Shown here: positions 17,170 to 26,016 of the stretch, piece after piece
Position numbering within the stretch: position 1 is the first letter of the stretch
Layout of the letters: the number at the start of each line of letters is the position of its first letter
NCBI RefSeq assembly: GCF_008801605.1
Contig: NZ_VZPJ01000005.1
Location: forward strand, 1-64,000
Origin: Pseudomonas brassicacearum subsp. brassicacearum
Lineage (GTDB): Bacteria; Pseudomonadota; Gammaproteobacteria; Pseudomonadales; Pseudomonadaceae
Direction of reading: 5' to 3'
Length of the DNA stretch: 64,000 nt
Position numbers and translations under genes: made by a program
Notes under the pieces: model-generated
What the model saw: the letters and a program-made list of their open reading frames with translations, nothing else
Database searches by the model: none
Told to the model about the DNA's origin: nothing

Positions 17170-18525
17170 CTAAACAGCTCGCTCGGCGGCATTGAGGGTC
17201 GAGCGGCCCGAGACAACATCGACGCCGTCACCCTCATTGTCGCTGTCTTCCCCGATCTGTTCGGCCGTCGACATTTCGACCAAGGGCAACATTCCCTGCA
17301 GCTCATCCGGATGAGCGGGACCGGCGGATAGCCTGTCCAACGCGGCGGAGGCCTTGTCCGCCAACGGCTGGGTCATCACTCCCGTTGTCACCCAGGCGGC
17401 GAGCACCGGGGCCATCGTGGCCGTAACCGTCGCCTTCCCCGCCGCCGCAACACCCGCAGGCGAAATCCCGGCGCTCCTGGCTGCGTTGACAGCGGCGGTC
17501 TGGGCCATGCCGATCGCAGTAATACCGCCGGCCAACGCTCCGAGACCACTGACCAGGCCTGTCGGCGTAACCAAGGCTTGCAGCGATTTGCTGCCATCGC
17601 GCATCGCGTCCAGCGGCAGACTGCCGACCCGCTTCGCAATGCCCATCGCAGCACTCCCTACGCCATAATTCTTGAGGTCCTTGTAACGCTGGTGCCAGTC
17701 TTGACGCCCCAACAGGTATTCCGGGCCAATCCGGTGTTTGGATTTATCGATGGAATGTTGCAGGTCATAGGCGGCCATGCCTGAAAGCGGAGAGCCGATG
17801 GCAGCTATCACTGAGTCCACCTTGCTGCCCGTTTGCGCATCGACGGTCTTCGTCACGACGGGTTGGATGACCGTACGCAACACGTTTCGCGCGGAGAAGG
17901 TCTGGAAAGTCAGGCTGCCTTCGATAGCCTGGGTCGTCAGGCTCGGCTTCACCGCCTGGGCGGCTTCCTGCATGACCGGCTCCAGATCGGCATTTTCGGC
18001 CACCAGCCACTGGGTGTCGCTGGTGGCACGCTTGATCAGGCCGTTGCCGACCGTGTCGCTGGCGCTGCTGACCAGGCCGGCAATCGCCGACAGTGCCAAC
18101 GGCGCGGTAATCGAGCCATTGCCGGTCACCGCCGGGACGAAGTCCAGCGCGATGGACGCCGCGCCGAAGGGAACCGAACGAAGGAATCCAACAGTGTCAT
18201 GGGCTGCACGATCCAGCCGCGAGCCTTTGGTCAGCACGGCATCGACGCTTTCCGCGGTTTCCCCGTCATTGGCCAAGGTACGCGAACGATCGTCGATCAG
18301 TGCTTCGAAGGTCTCGCGATTGGCACCGTTCATATGCGGCTCGAATACCCGGGTGAGCTGGGCCTTGATTGCACCAGTCCGATTTGCCAGGTCCTGTTCA
18401 GCCGTGACGGGGCCGATCGGGACAGATGCAGCGGTCCCGGTGGCCGATGTCGTTGAATGGGGCGGGAGGGTTTCTTCAGTCTGATTGGTCAGTGGATGGG
18501 GCGGTGTCAGGGAGATGGAATCCAT
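17170..18525 (-). CDS. hopAA1: HopAA1-like type III secretion effector (RopAA type)
   Basis: A 451-residue protein with a Ser/Thr/Pro-rich N-terminus (MDSISLTPPHP, then many S and T in the first 50 residues), typical of type III secretion signals. From memory it matches P. syringae HopAA1 in order: EALIDDRSRTL..DGET, KGSRLDRAAHDTVGFLRSVPF, FQTFSARNVLRTVIQP, and DWHQRYKDLKNYG followed by GSLPLDAMRDG. The body is alanine/glycine-rich with weakly hydrophobic helices, as in membrane-active effectors. A complete hrp box lies 43 nt before the ATG. No secretion apparatus genes are in the window, so it is an orphan effector. HopAA1 suppresses or promotes plant cell death in P. syringae; its role here is unknown. 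Confidence 0.75.
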   Translation of the reverse strand: MDSISLTPPHPLTNQTEETLPPHSTTSATGTAASVPIGPVTAEQDLANRTGAIKAQLTRVFEPHMNGANRETFEALIDDRSRTLANDGETAESVDAVLTKGSRLDRAAHDTVGFLRSVPFGAASIALDFVPAVTGNGSITAPLALSAIAGLVSSASDTVGNGLIKRATSDTQWLVAENADLEPVMQEAAQAVKPSLTTQAIEGSLTFQTFSARNVLRTVIQPVVTKTVDAQTGSKVDSVIAAIGSPLSGMAAYDLQHSIDKSKHRIGPEYLLGRQDWHQRYKDLKNYGVGSAAMGIAKRVGSLPLDAMRDGSKSLQALVTPTGLVSGLGALAGGITAIGMAQTAAVNAARSAGISPAGVAAAGKATVTATMAPVLAAWVTTGVMTQPLADKASAALDRLSAGPAHPDELQGMLPLVEMSTAEQIGEDSDNEGDGVDVVSGRSTLNAAERAV

Positions 18526-18567
18526 GGGCGGGTCTCTTGTGCGCAAAAGTGCTGGGTTTACCTGCGC

Positions 18568-18596
18568 TGTGTGGCCACCTCTTTCCTATCGGTTCC
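18568..18596 (-). promoter_or_regulatory. hrp box (HrpL/RspL-type ECF sigma promoter)
   Basis: On the minus strand GGAACC (18596-18591), exactly 16 nt, then CCACACA (18574-18568). This matches the P. syringae consensus GGAACC-N15/16-CCACNNA at every fixed position. It lies 43 nt before the effector ATG, the normal distance, and points at that gene. Confidence 0.9.
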
Positions 18597-18701
18597 GCCT
18601 CGTCCGATCCGTCGCGACAGTCAAGGCACTGAAAGGAACGACGTGGCATAATCGTCCGCTGATTTTCAGGACGATACCGGGAACGTTTTGGGGGAGCATT
18701 C

Positions 18702-19064
18702 ATGCCCAAGGAAAACAAGCACTTACAGCTTTTCGGCATCAAAGCCTGCGATACGATGAAAAAAGCGCGTACCTGGCTCGATGAGCACGCGGTGCGCTAT
18801 GACTTTCACGATTACAAAACTGCCGGCATCGACCGTGAGCGCCTGACCCAATGGTGCAACGAGCATGGCTGGCAAGTGGTGTTGAACCGTGCCGGTACGA
18901 CCTTTCGCAAACTCGACGACGAACGCAAAGCCGATCTCGACCAGCCGAAAGCCATCGAACTGATGCTCGCCCAACCCTCGATGATCAAGCGCCCGGTGCT
19001 TGACCTCGGTGACCGAACCCTGATTGGCTTCAAGCCAGATATTTATGCGGCAGAGATCAAGTAA
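18702..19064 (+). CDS. ArsC/Spx-family reductase (YffB type)
   Basis: A 120-residue thioredoxin-fold protein of the ArsC-like group. The N-terminal active-site loop reads GIKACDTMKKAR with one cysteine. The family signature continues as DFHDYKTAGIDRERL, LNRAGTTFRKL and the C-terminal IKRPVLDLGDRTLIGF. It lacks the extra cysteines of true arsenate reductases and fits YffB, whose substrate is uncertain (a glutathione-dependent thiol reductase has been proposed). Its start has a GGGGAG ribosome site. It lies 32 nt before dapD, the same pairing as in many pseudomonads, and is divergent from the effector gene. Confidence 0.9.
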   Translation: MPKENKHLQLFGIKACDTMKKARTWLDEHAVRYDFHDYKTAGIDRERLTQWCNEHGWQVVLNRAGTTFRKLDDERKADLDQPKAIELMLAQPSMIKRPVLDLGDRTLIGFKPDIYAAEIK

Positions 19065-19096
19065 GCCTGCCCAGTCCATTTTGTAGAGGTAATTTC

Positions 19097-20131
19097 ATGT
19101 CCACTACCCTGTTCAGCCTGGCCTTCGGTGTCGGCACTCAAAACCGTCAAGGCGCCTGGCTGGAAGTGTTCTACGCACAGCCGCTGCTCAACCCGTCGGC
19201 TGACATCGTCGCAGCCATCGCGCCGATTCTCGGCTACAGCGAAGGCAACCAGGCCATCACCTTCACCACCGCCCAGGCCTCGCAACTGGCAGAAGCACTC
19301 AAGGGTGTCGATGCCGCGCAAGCCGCGCTGCTGACCCGCCTGGCCGAAAGCCACAAGCCGCTGGTCGCCACGCTGCTGGCCGAAGACGCCCAACTGTCTT
19401 CCACCCCTGAGGCCTACCTCAAGCTGCACCTGCTGTCCCATCGCCTGGTCAAGCCTCATGGCCTGAACCTGGCCGGCATCTTCCCGCTGCTGCCGAACGT
19501 GGCCTGGACCAGCCAGGGCGCGATCGACTTGAGCGAACTGGCTGAGCATCAGCTCGAAGCCCGCCTGCGTGGCGAGCTGCTGGAAGTGTTCTCGGTGGAC
19601 AAGTTCCCGAAAATGACCGACTACGTGGTTCCGGCCGGCGTGCGTATCGCCGATGCCGCACGGGTCCGCCTGGGCGCCTACGTGGGCGAAGGCACCACCG
19701 TGATGCACGAAGGTTTCGTCAACTTCAACGCTGGCACCGAAGGCCCGGGCATGATCGAAGGCCGTGTTTCGGCGGGCGTATTCGTCGGCAAGGGCTCGGA
19801 CCTGGGCGGCGGTTGCTCGACCATGGGCACCCTGTCGGGCGGCGGCAACATCGTGATCAAGGTCGGCGAAGGCTGCCTGATCGGCGCCAACGCCGGCATC
19901 GGTATCCCACTGGGCGACCGCAACACCGTGGAGTCGGGCCTGTACGTGACCGCCGGCACCAAAGTGAAGCTGCTGGACGAAAACAACCAACTGGTCAAAG
20001 TGGTCAAGGCCCGCGACCTGGCCGGCCAGCCTGACCTGTTGTTCCGCCGCAACTCCGAGACCGGTGCGGTGGAATGCAAGACGCACAAATCGGCCATCGA
20101 GCTGAACGAAGCACTGCACGCCCACAACTAA
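19097..20131 (+). CDS. dapD: Tetrahydrodipicolinate N-succinyltransferase
   Basis: Uses succinyl-CoA to acylate tetrahydrodipicolinate, the entry to the succinylase branch of lysine synthesis. The 344-residue length fits the longer Pseudomonas/actinobacterial type rather than the 274-residue enterobacterial one. The C-terminal half is a left-handed beta helix with hexapeptide repeats: VRLGAYVGEGTTVMHEGFVN, IEGRVSAGVFVGKGSDLGGG, and GEGCLIGANAGIGIPLG. Start ATG at 19097 follows a GAGG site. It works just before DapC and DapE, encoded 6 kb upstream and 3 kb downstream. Confidence 0.96.
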   Translation: MSTTLFSLAFGVGTQNRQGAWLEVFYAQPLLNPSADIVAAIAPILGYSEGNQAITFTTAQASQLAEALKGVDAAQAALLTRLAESHKPLVATLLAEDAQLSSTPEAYLKLHLLSHRLVKPHGLNLAGIFPLLPNVAWTSQGAIDLSELAEHQLEARLRGELLEVFSVDKFPKMTDYVVPAGVRIADAARVRLGAYVGEGTTVMHEGFVNFNAGTEGPGMIEGRVSAGVFVGKGSDLGGGCSTMGTLSGGGNIVIKVGEGCLIGANAGIGIPLGDRNTVESGLYVTAGTKVKLLDENNQLVKVVKARDLAGQPDLLFRRNSETGAVECKTHKSAIELNEALHAHN

Positions 20132-20145
20132 GCTTCACACCACCA

Positions 20146-20212
20146 CCTGTGGGAGCGAGCCTTTTTGTGGGAGCCAAGCTTGGCTCCCACAAAAAAAGCC
20201 CGCTCCCACAGG
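20146..20212. repeat. Nested REP palindrome after dapD
   Basis: An inner palindrome TGTGGGAGCCAAGC/GCTTGGCTCCCACA sits inside an outer pair (CCTGTGGGAGCGAGCC and GCCCGCTCCCACAGG), with T and A runs between. The whole 67 nt can form one long hairpin between dapD and csdA. Confidence 0.8.
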
Positions 20213-20243
20213 GTCCGGCGTCATTCGAGCAGGGCCCGAAAGC

Positions 20244-21449
20244 ATGTTGATCCAATCCCCCTGGCGTGCCGATTTCCCGGCCATCGCCGCCCTGCAACGG
20301 CAAGGCCAGACCTACCTGGACAGCGCCGCCACCACGCAAAAACCCCAAGCACTGCTGGATGCCCTGACGCATTACTACGTCAATGGCGCGGCCAACGTGC
20401 ACCGTGCGCAACATTTGCCGGGCGCCCATGCCACACAGGCGTTCGAGGACAGCCGCCTCAAGGTTTCGCAGTGGCTCAATGCCGGAAACTGCGGACAAGT
20501 AGTCTTCACCCACGGCGCCACTTCGGCGCTGAACCTACTGGCCTATGGGCTGGAACATCTATTCAACCCGGGCGATGAGATCGTCATCAGCGCCCTGGAA
20601 CACCACGCCAACCTGCTGCCGTGGCAGCAACTGGCCGAACGCCGTTCATTGACCCTGGTGGTGTTGCCACTGGATGCCGACGGGGTGATCGACCCTGGCG
20701 CCGCCGCCGAACTGATCGGCCCGCGTACGCGCTTGCTGGCGGTGAGCCAGTTATCCAATGTGCTCGGGGCCTGGCAGCCGGTGCCGGCGCTGCTGGCGCT
20801 GGCCAAGGCCCAGGGCGCGCTGACGGTGATCGACGGCGCCCAAGGCGTGGTTCACGGTCGCCACAACGTGGAGGCGCTGGGTTGCGACTTTTACGTGTTT
20901 TCCAGCCACAAACTCTACGGCCCCGATGGGCTGGGCGTGCTGTTTGGCCGTACCGAAGCCCTCGGCAATTTGCGTCATTGGCAGTTCGGCGGCGAAATGG
21001 TGCAACAGGCCGATTACCACAGCGCCAGCTTCCGCCCGGCGCCGCTGGGTTTCGAAGCGGGCACGCCGCCGATTGCCAGCGTGATCGGCCTGGGGGCGAC
21101 CCTGGATTACCTGTCCGACCTCGACCCGCTGGCGGTCATCGAGCATGAGGCAGCGCTGCATGACTACCTGCTCCATGGCCTGTTGGCCCGCAACGGCGTT
21201 CGCCTGGTGGGCAACCCGCGCCTGGCCCTGGTCAGCTTCGTGGTCGAAGGCATCCACAACGCCGACCTGGCCCACCTGCTGACCGAGCAAGGCATCGCCG
21301 TGCGCGCCGGGCATCACTGCGCAATGCCGTTGTTCAAGCATTTGAATCTGTCGGGGGCGATTCGGGTGTCGATGGCGCTGTACAACGACTCCGCTGATCT
21401 CGAGCGTTTCTTCGAGGCGCTGGACCAGGCCCTGGAGATGCTCCGATGA
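20244..21449 (+). CDS. csdA: Cysteine desulfurase (CsdA/SufS group)
   Basis: PLP enzyme that takes sulfur from cysteine as a persulfide and passes it to a SufE partner. It has 401 residues. TYLDSAATTQKPQALLDAL opens the fold, FTHGATSALNLLAYG binds the cofactor, the PLP lysine is in FSSHKLYGPDGLGVLFG (about residue 222), and the catalytic cysteine is in VRAGHHCAMPLF (about residue 359). It overlaps the sufE gene by four bases. With tcdA next door on the other strand, this matches the csdA-csdE-csdL (tcdA) sulfur-transfer cluster. Confidence 0.93.
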   Translation: MLIQSPWRADFPAIAALQRQGQTYLDSAATTQKPQALLDALTHYYVNGAANVHRAQHLPGAHATQAFEDSRLKVSQWLNAGNCGQVVFTHGATSALNLLAYGLEHLFNPGDEIVISALEHHANLLPWQQLAERRSLTLVVLPLDADGVIDPGAAAELIGPRTRLLAVSQLSNVLGAWQPVPALLALAKAQGALTVIDGAQGVVHGRHNVEALGCDFYVFSSHKLYGPDGLGVLFGRTEALGNLRHWQFGGEMVQQADYHSASFRPAPLGFEAGTPPIASVIGLGATLDYLSDLDPLAVIEHEAALHDYLLHGLLARNGVRLVGNPRLALVSFVVEGIHNADLAHLLTEQGIAVRAGHHCAMPLFKHLNLSGAIRVSMALYNDSADLERFFEALDQALEMLR

Positions 21450-21850
21450 ACCTGCCCGCCGAGGCCGCCACCGCGCTGCAGATTTTCCAGGACGCGTCAG
21501 GTTGGGAACAACGCGCCCGACTGCTGATGCAATGGGGCGAGCGCCTGCCGCCCCTGAGCGACGAAGACAAGTGCGAGGCCAACCTCGTCCACGGCTGTGA
21601 AAGTCAGGTGTGGCTGGTGGGTCAGTTGCACGACGGGCATTGGCAGTTTTGCGCCAGCAGCGATGCGCGGTTGATCCGTGGGCTGGTGGCGTTGCTGTTG
21701 GCGCGGGTCAACGGATTGTCCGCTGAAGAGTTGCAGCAGGTGGATTTGCCGGGCTGGTTCAATCAGTTGGGATTGTCGCGACAGTTGTCGCCGTCGCGTA
21801 GCAATGGCTTGAATGCAGTGTTGAAGCGGATGCTTGAGCTGACTGAATGA
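21446..21850 (+). CDS. sufE: SufE/CsdE-family sulfur acceptor
   Basis: A 134-residue protein that takes the persulfide from the desulfurase encoded just upstream. The acceptor cysteine is Cys51 in NLVHGCESQVWLVG, and RGLVALLLARVNGLSAEEL is the other family mark. The length is normal. Start ATG overlaps the csdA stop (ATGA), so the two are made together. By pairing it is the CsdE-type partner. Confidence 0.93.
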   Translation: MNLPAEAATALQIFQDASGWEQRARLLMQWGERLPPLSDEDKCEANLVHGCESQVWLVGQLHDGHWQFCASSDARLIRGLVALLLARVNGLSAEELQQVDLPGWFNQLGLSRQLSPSRSNGLNAVLKRMLELTE

Positions 21851-21855
21851 TCGCC

Positions 21856-21948
21856 ATCGCGAGCAGGCTCGCTCCCACAGGGGATCCGTGTCGTACACAA
21901 AATTTGTGTTCCTTAAGATCCAATGTGGGAGCGAGCCTGCTCGCGATG
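21856..21948. repeat. REPIN (outward-facing order) between sufE and tcdA
   Basis: ATCGCGAGCAGGCTCGCTCCCACA on the left and TGTGGGAGCGAGCCTGCTCGCGAT on the right. The two units are arranged opposite to the other REPINs here, with their GTGGGAG ends pointing inward. It lies between two convergent genes and may serve both 3' ends. Confidence 0.85.
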
Positions 21949-21967
21949 AAGGCATCAGCTCCAGTGC

Positions 21968-22780
21968 TCAAACCTGAGGCTTGACCCTATCCGCCGGCCG
22001 CCGCACACCCGCCACGATCTTATCCACAGCCTTGGTCGCCGCGACCATGCCGAACGTCGCCGTCACCATCATCACCGCGCCGAACCCGCCGGCGCAGTCG
22101 AGCTTGACGCCGTCGCCGACAAAACTCTTCTGCAAGCAAATGCTGCCGTCCGGTTTCGGGTAGCGCAGTTGTTCGGTGGAGAACACGCAGGGCACGCTGT
22201 AGTGACGGGTCACGGTGCGGGAAAAGCCGTAGTCGCGGCGCAAGGTGGAGCGCACCTTGGAGGCCAGCGGATCGTTGAACGTACGGTTCAAGTCGCAAAC
22301 CTGGATCAGCGTCGGGTCGATCTGCCCGCCCGCGCCGCCGGTGGTGATGATCTGGATCTTGCGGCGCTTGCACCAGGCGATCAGCGCAGCCTTGGCGTTG
22401 ACGCTGTCGATGCAGTCGATCACGCAATCGATGTTCGGCGTGATGTATTCGGCCATGGTGTCGCGGGTGACGAAGTCGGCCACCGCGTGCACGGTGCAGT
22501 CGGGGTTGATCCCGCGCAGCCGCTCGGCCATCACCTCCACCTTGGGTTTGCCGACGGTACTGTCCAGGGCGTGCAACTGACGGTTGGCGTTGCTGACGCA
22601 GACATCGTCCAGGTCAAACAGCGAGATCTCGCCCACGCCGCAACGGGCAATGGCTTCCGCCGCCCAGGAGCCGACACCGCCAACCCCGACAATCGCCACA
22701 TGGGCCGCCCGCAGGCGCTCCAGGCCTTCGATGCCATACAAACGGGCGATACCGGCAAACCGTGGATCTTCTGTACTCAT
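21968..22780 (-). CDS. tcdA: tRNA threonylcarbamoyladenosine dehydratase
   Basis: E1-like ATP-dependent enzyme that cyclises t6A37 of tRNA to ct6A. It has 270 residues. AIVGVGGVGSWAAEAIARCG is the nucleotide-binding loop, then DLDDVCVSNANRQLHAL and DCIDSVNAKAALIAWC. A conserved late segment is KSFVGDGVKLDCAGGFGAVM. ATG at 22780 is preferred over the ATG two codons earlier because GGGG is eight bases before it. It converges with csdA-sufE, which supplies sulfur to related tRNA modification; in E. coli the csd and tcdA genes are also adjacent. Confidence 0.94.
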   Translation of the reverse strand: MSTEDPRFAGIARLYGIEGLERLRAAHVAIVGVGGVGSWAAEAIARCGVGEISLFDLDDVCVSNANRQLHALDSTVGKPKVEVMAERLRGINPDCTVHAVADFVTRDTMAEYITPNIDCVIDCIDSVNAKAALIAWCKRRKIQIITTGGAGGQIDPTLIQVCDLNRTFNDPLASKVRSTLRRDYGFSRTVTRHYSVPCVFSTEQLRYPKPDGSICLQKSFVGDGVKLDCAGGFGAVMMVTATFGMVAATKAVDKIVAGVRRPADRVKPQV

Positions 22781-22840
22781 GACCATTACCCCAAAAACCG
22801 GCGCGCATTATAGGGCTTTGTCTCGGCAATTTAAGCAAAA

Positions 22841-22870
22841 CCTCTGTGGGAGCGAGCTTGCTCCCACAGG
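22841..22870. repeat. Short REP hairpin upstream of tcdA and dapE
   Basis: CCTCTGTGGGAGCGAGCTTGCTCCCACAGG folds on itself with CTGTGGGAGC/GCTCCCACAG arms. It looks like a REPIN reduced to its outer arms, in the divergent tcdA-dapE gap. Confidence 0.7.
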
Positions 22871-22998
22871 TTTTGTGCTCCACCTGTCCCGCACCAGGGG
22901 CCCATGGTGGTCGTTTTGCTATAAGATAACCGCCATTTTGCGCGAGCCAGTCCGCGCCTGCATAAGCCTTGCGTTCACACTATATTCCCGGAGCTTTC

Positions 22999-24150
22999 AT
23001 GACGGCCCACGCCGACCTCTCGCCGACCCTGCAACTCGCCTGCGACCTGATCCGCCGTCCGTCCGTGACGCCGGTGGATGCCGATTGCCAGAAACTGATG
23101 ATGCAGCGCCTGGGCAACGCGGGCTTTGCGCTCGAACCGATGCGTATCGAGGATGTGGATAACTTCTGGGCCAGCCATGGCAAGCATGACGGCCCGGTGC
23201 TGTGCTTCGCCGGGCACACCGACGTGGTGCCGACCGGTCCGGTGCAGGCCTGGCAGCTCGACCCGTTCGATGCGGTCATCGACGAACAGGGCATGCTCTG
23301 CGGCCGTGGCGCGGCAGACATGAAAGGCAGCCTGGCGGCGATGGTTGTGGCGGCCGAACGGTTCGTCGCCGACTACCCGGACCACAAGGGCTCACTGACC
23401 TTCCTGATTACCAGCGATGAAGAAGGCCCGGCCCACCACGGCACCAAAGCCGTGGTCGAACGCCTCAAGGCCCGTCAGGAACGACTGGACTGGTGCATCG
23501 TCGGCGAACCGTCGAGCACCACGCTGGTGGGCGACGTGGTCAAGAATGGCCGGCGCGGTTCCCTCGGCGCGAAGTTGACCGTGCGCGGCAAGCAAGGTCA
23601 CGTGGCTTATCCACACCTGGCGAAGAACCCGATCCACCTGGCCGCGCCCGCCTTGGCTGAACTGGCCGCCGAGCATTGGGACCACGGCAACGACTTCTTC
23701 CCGCCGACCAGTTTCCAGATCTCCAACCTCAATTCCGGCACCGGCGCGACCAACGTGATCCCCGGTGATCTGGTGGCGGTGTTCAACTTCCGCTTTTCCA
23801 CCGAATCCACCGTCGAAGGCCTGCAACAGCGCGTTGCCGATATCCTCGACAAGCATCAGCTGGACTGGCACATCGACTGGGCGCTGTCCGGCCTGCCGTT
23901 CCTCACCGAACCCGGTGCGCTGCTCGACGCCGTATCGTCGAGCATCAAGGACGTCACCGGGCGCGAGACCCAGGCGTCCACCAGCGGCGGCACGTCCGAC
24001 GGTCGCTTCATCGCCACCATGGGCACGCAAGTGGTGGAGCTGGGGCCGGTCAACGCGACCATCCACCAGGTCAACGAACGCGTGCTGGCCGCCGATCTCG
24101 ATGTGCTGACCGAGATCTACTACAAGACGCTGATCAAGTTGCTCGCCTGA
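22999..24150 (+). CDS. dapE: Succinyl-diaminopimelate desuccinylase
   Basis: Di-zinc hydrolase that releases LL-diaminopimelate and succinate, one of the late steps of lysine and cell-wall precursor synthesis. It has 383 residues from the ATG at 22999; ten open codons upstream are ignored because the ATG has a CCCGGAG ribosome site. Metal and catalytic residues: His73 in [13 protein letters not shown], Asp107 in [13 protein letters not shown], and Glu141/142 in [13 protein letters not shown]-terminal [11 protein letters not shown] also fits the family. Its stop and the rlmA start share one base (TGATG). Confidence 0.97.
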   Translation: MTAHADLSPTLQLACDLIRRPSVTPVDADCQKLMMQRLGNAGFALEPMRIEDVDNFWASHGKHDGPVLCFAGHTDVVPTGPVQAWQLDPFDAVIDEQGMLCGRGAADMKGSLAAMVVAAERFVADYPDHKGSLTFLITSDEEGPAHHGTKAVVERLKARQERLDWCIVGEPSSTTLVGDVVKNGRRGSLGAKLTVRGKQGHVAYPHLAKNPIHLAAPALAELAAEHWDHGNDFFPPTSFQISNLNSGTGATNVIPGDLVAVFNFRFSTESTVEGLQQRVADILDKHQLDWHIDWALSGLPFLTEPGALLDAVSSSIKDVTGRETQASTSGGTSDGRFIATMGTQVVELGPVNATIHQVNERVLAADLDVLTEIYYKTLIKLLA

Positions 24151-24959
24151 TGCTCGCCTGCCCGATCTGCAGTGAACCGCTGAACGCGGTGGACAACGGC
24201 GTGGTCTGCCCGGCCGGCCACCGCTTCGACCGCGCGCGGCAGGGTTACCTGAACCTGCTGCCGGTGCAGCACAAGAACAGCCGCGACCCCGGTGACAACC
24301 AGGCGATGGTCGAAGCCCGCCGCGACTTCCTCAACGCCGGGCATTACGCCCCGGTCGCCCGGCGCCTGGCGGAACTGGCCGCCGAACGCGCGCCCGGACG
24401 CTGGCTGGACATCGGCTGTGGCGAGGGCTACTACACCGCGCAGATCGCCGAAGCGTTGCCCAACGCCGATGGCTATGCCCTGGACATTTCCCGCGAGGCG
24501 GTCAAGCGCGCCTGCAAACGCAACCCGCAGCTGACCTGGTTGATCGCCAGCATGGCCCGGGTGCCGCTGGCGGACGGCTGCTGCCAGTTCCTGGCCAGCG
24601 TATTCAGCCCGCTGGACTGGCAGGAGGCCAAGCGCTTGCTCAGCCCCGGCGGCGGCCTGATGAAAGTCGGCCCCACCGCCGGCCACTTGATGGAATTGCG
24701 CGAGCGCCTGTACGACGAAGTGCGCGAGTACACCGACGACAAGCACCTGGCCCTGGTGCCGCCGGGCATGGTGCTGGATCACAGCGAAACCCTCGAATTC
24801 AAGCTGACCCTCGACAGTGGCCAGGACCGCGCCAACCTGCTGGCCATGACGCCCCACGGCTGGCGCGCCAGTGCCGAACGCCGTGCCAGCGTGATCGAGC
24901 AGGCCGAGCCGTTCCAGGTCACGGTGTCGATGCGCTACGATTATTTCGTTCTTCAATAA
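24150..24959 (+). CDS. rlmA: 23S rRNA (guanine-N1)-methyltransferase RlmA
   Basis: SAM-dependent methyltransferase of 269 residues, similar to E. coli RlmA(I), which methylates G745 of 23S rRNA. An N-terminal zinc ribbon is formed by Cys4, Cys7, Cys20 and His24 (CPICSEPL, then VCPAGHRFD). QGYLNLLP follows and the SAM site is LDIGCGEGYYTAQIA. VFSPLDWQEAKRLLSPGG is a conserved later segment. It is translationally coupled to dapE, which has no known functional link. The exact target base is inferred from the family. Confidence 0.88.
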   Translation: MLACPICSEPLNAVDNGVVCPAGHRFDRARQGYLNLLPVQHKNSRDPGDNQAMVEARRDFLNAGHYAPVARRLAELAAERAPGRWLDIGCGEGYYTAQIAEALPNADGYALDISREAVKRACKRNPQLTWLIASMARVPLADGCCQFLASVFSPLDWQEAKRLLSPGGGLMKVGPTAGHLMELRERLYDEVREYTDDKHLALVPPGMVLDHSETLEFKLTLDSGQDRANLLAMTPHGWRASAERRASVIEQAEPFQVTVSMRYDYFVLQ

Positions 24960-25041
24960 CCTTTTGATTCCGGTCCCGGGCAACCGCTCGGGCCCCGTTA
25001 AATCCGCGAATGGATTTTTCAAGACCGCAGCGAGGACATCC

Positions 25042-25419
25042 ATGCGCCAACCCGATATCGAGATTTACCTCAAAGACGCCGACGTCGACCACAAGGCCAT
25101 CGCCGCCTGGCTCGGCCAGGCCCTGGGCCCGTGCAGCGACTGGGTGCAGAAAGGCCAGACCTACAAGTGCAAGGCCGGCAACATCCCGGTGACCTGGCTG
25201 CCCAAGGCCGTGGGCAAATGGAACAGCCTGTACCTGGAAAGTGACCAGACCCCGTGGGAAGACGACATCGCCTGCGCCCGCGCCGCCTTCGCCGCACTGA
25301 ATGTCGAAGTGCGCTGCGCGCCTGGGTCATGGGTCGAGGAAGAAGGCGAGGAGTCGGCGGATCGCTGGATTCGCATCAGCGCCGATGGGGAAGAAGAGAT
25401 TACCTGGAAGACGGCGTGA
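25042..25419 (+). CDS. Conserved hypothetical protein
   Basis: A 125-residue acidic protein with no signal peptide or membrane segment. It starts MRQPDIEIYLKDADVD and includes WLGQALGPCSDWVQKGQTYKC, VTWLPKAVGKWNSLYLESD and an acidic tail. The pattern suggests a small folded cytosolic domain conserved in pseudomonads. I chose the ATG at 25042, after GAGGA; upstream open codons overlap the noncoding gap after rlmA. I do not recognise a function. It lies 82 nt after rlmA and may be co-transcribed with it. Confidence 0.8.
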   Translation: MRQPDIEIYLKDADVDHKAIAAWLGQALGPCSDWVQKGQTYKCKAGNIPVTWLPKAVGKWNSLYLESDQTPWEDDIACARAAFAALNVEVRCAPGSWVEEEGEESADRWIRISADGEEEITWKTA

Positions 25420-25448
25420 CGCTGACTTCCAGCCCACCGAAGAGCCAA

Positions 25449-25537
25449 TGTGGGAGCGAGCTTGCTCGCGATAGCGGTAGATCAGCCAGATTAGAAGTGA
25501 CTGACACACCGCTATCGCGAGCAAGCTCGCTCCCACA
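25449..25537. repeat. REPIN between the hypothetical gene and the cold-shock gene
   Basis: Facing units TGTGGGAGCGAGCTTGCTCG and CGAGCAAGCTCGCTCCCACA about 40 nt apart, between two convergent 3' ends. Confidence 0.9.
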
Positions 25538-25566
25538 ATGGTTTTTGTGTAGGCAGTGAATGCGGG

Positions 25567-25776
25567 TTACAACCCCACCACATCCTCAGCCTGCAAGCCC
25601 TTCTGCCCTTCCACGACCGCGTACTCGACCTGCTGGCCTTCGGTCAGTGAACGGTGGCCTTCGCCGCGGATGGCGCGGTAATGCACGAACACATCCGCCC
25701 CGCCCTCACGCTGGATGAAGCCGTAGCCCTTCGCGTCGTTGAACCACTTCACACTGCCGGTTTCCCGTGCTGCCAT
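25567..25776 (-). CDS. Cold-shock domain protein
   Basis: A 69-residue single cold-shock domain, an RNA/single-strand DNA binder that melts RNA structure. RNP1 is KGYGFIQ and RNP2 is VFVHY. The start [15 protein letters not shown] and the end GLQAEDVV fit the CspA/CspD family. The ATG at 25776 (MAARETGSV) is chosen because it begins the domain. Longer readings upstream are open but have no ribosome site. Several paralogues usually exist per genome, so I give no symbol. It is divergent from plsB across a 240-nt gap with no other gene. Confidence 0.93.
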   Translation of the reverse strand: MAARETGSVKWFNDAKGYGFIQREGGADVFVHYRAIRGEGHRSLTEGQQVEYAVVEGQKGLQAEDVVGL

Positions 25777-26016
25777 GATGCTCACTCCCATTTTTATTTT
25801 TTGAGTCGGCTTTTCCCGCCCAACCGCAAAAGGCAAAGCCGTACGAACTTTAGCCACCCTCCGGCCATCCATAAGGGAGGCCGTGGCAGTCACTGGCCGA
25901 GTATATGACACACGAGAAAACTCTCAACTGACTTTACTTCGGCGCTTTTTTGCCGATTTTCGGCGAATCCGGCACACTGGCGCCCGCCCCATCCCATTCA
26001 CTCATGCAGAAGCCGT

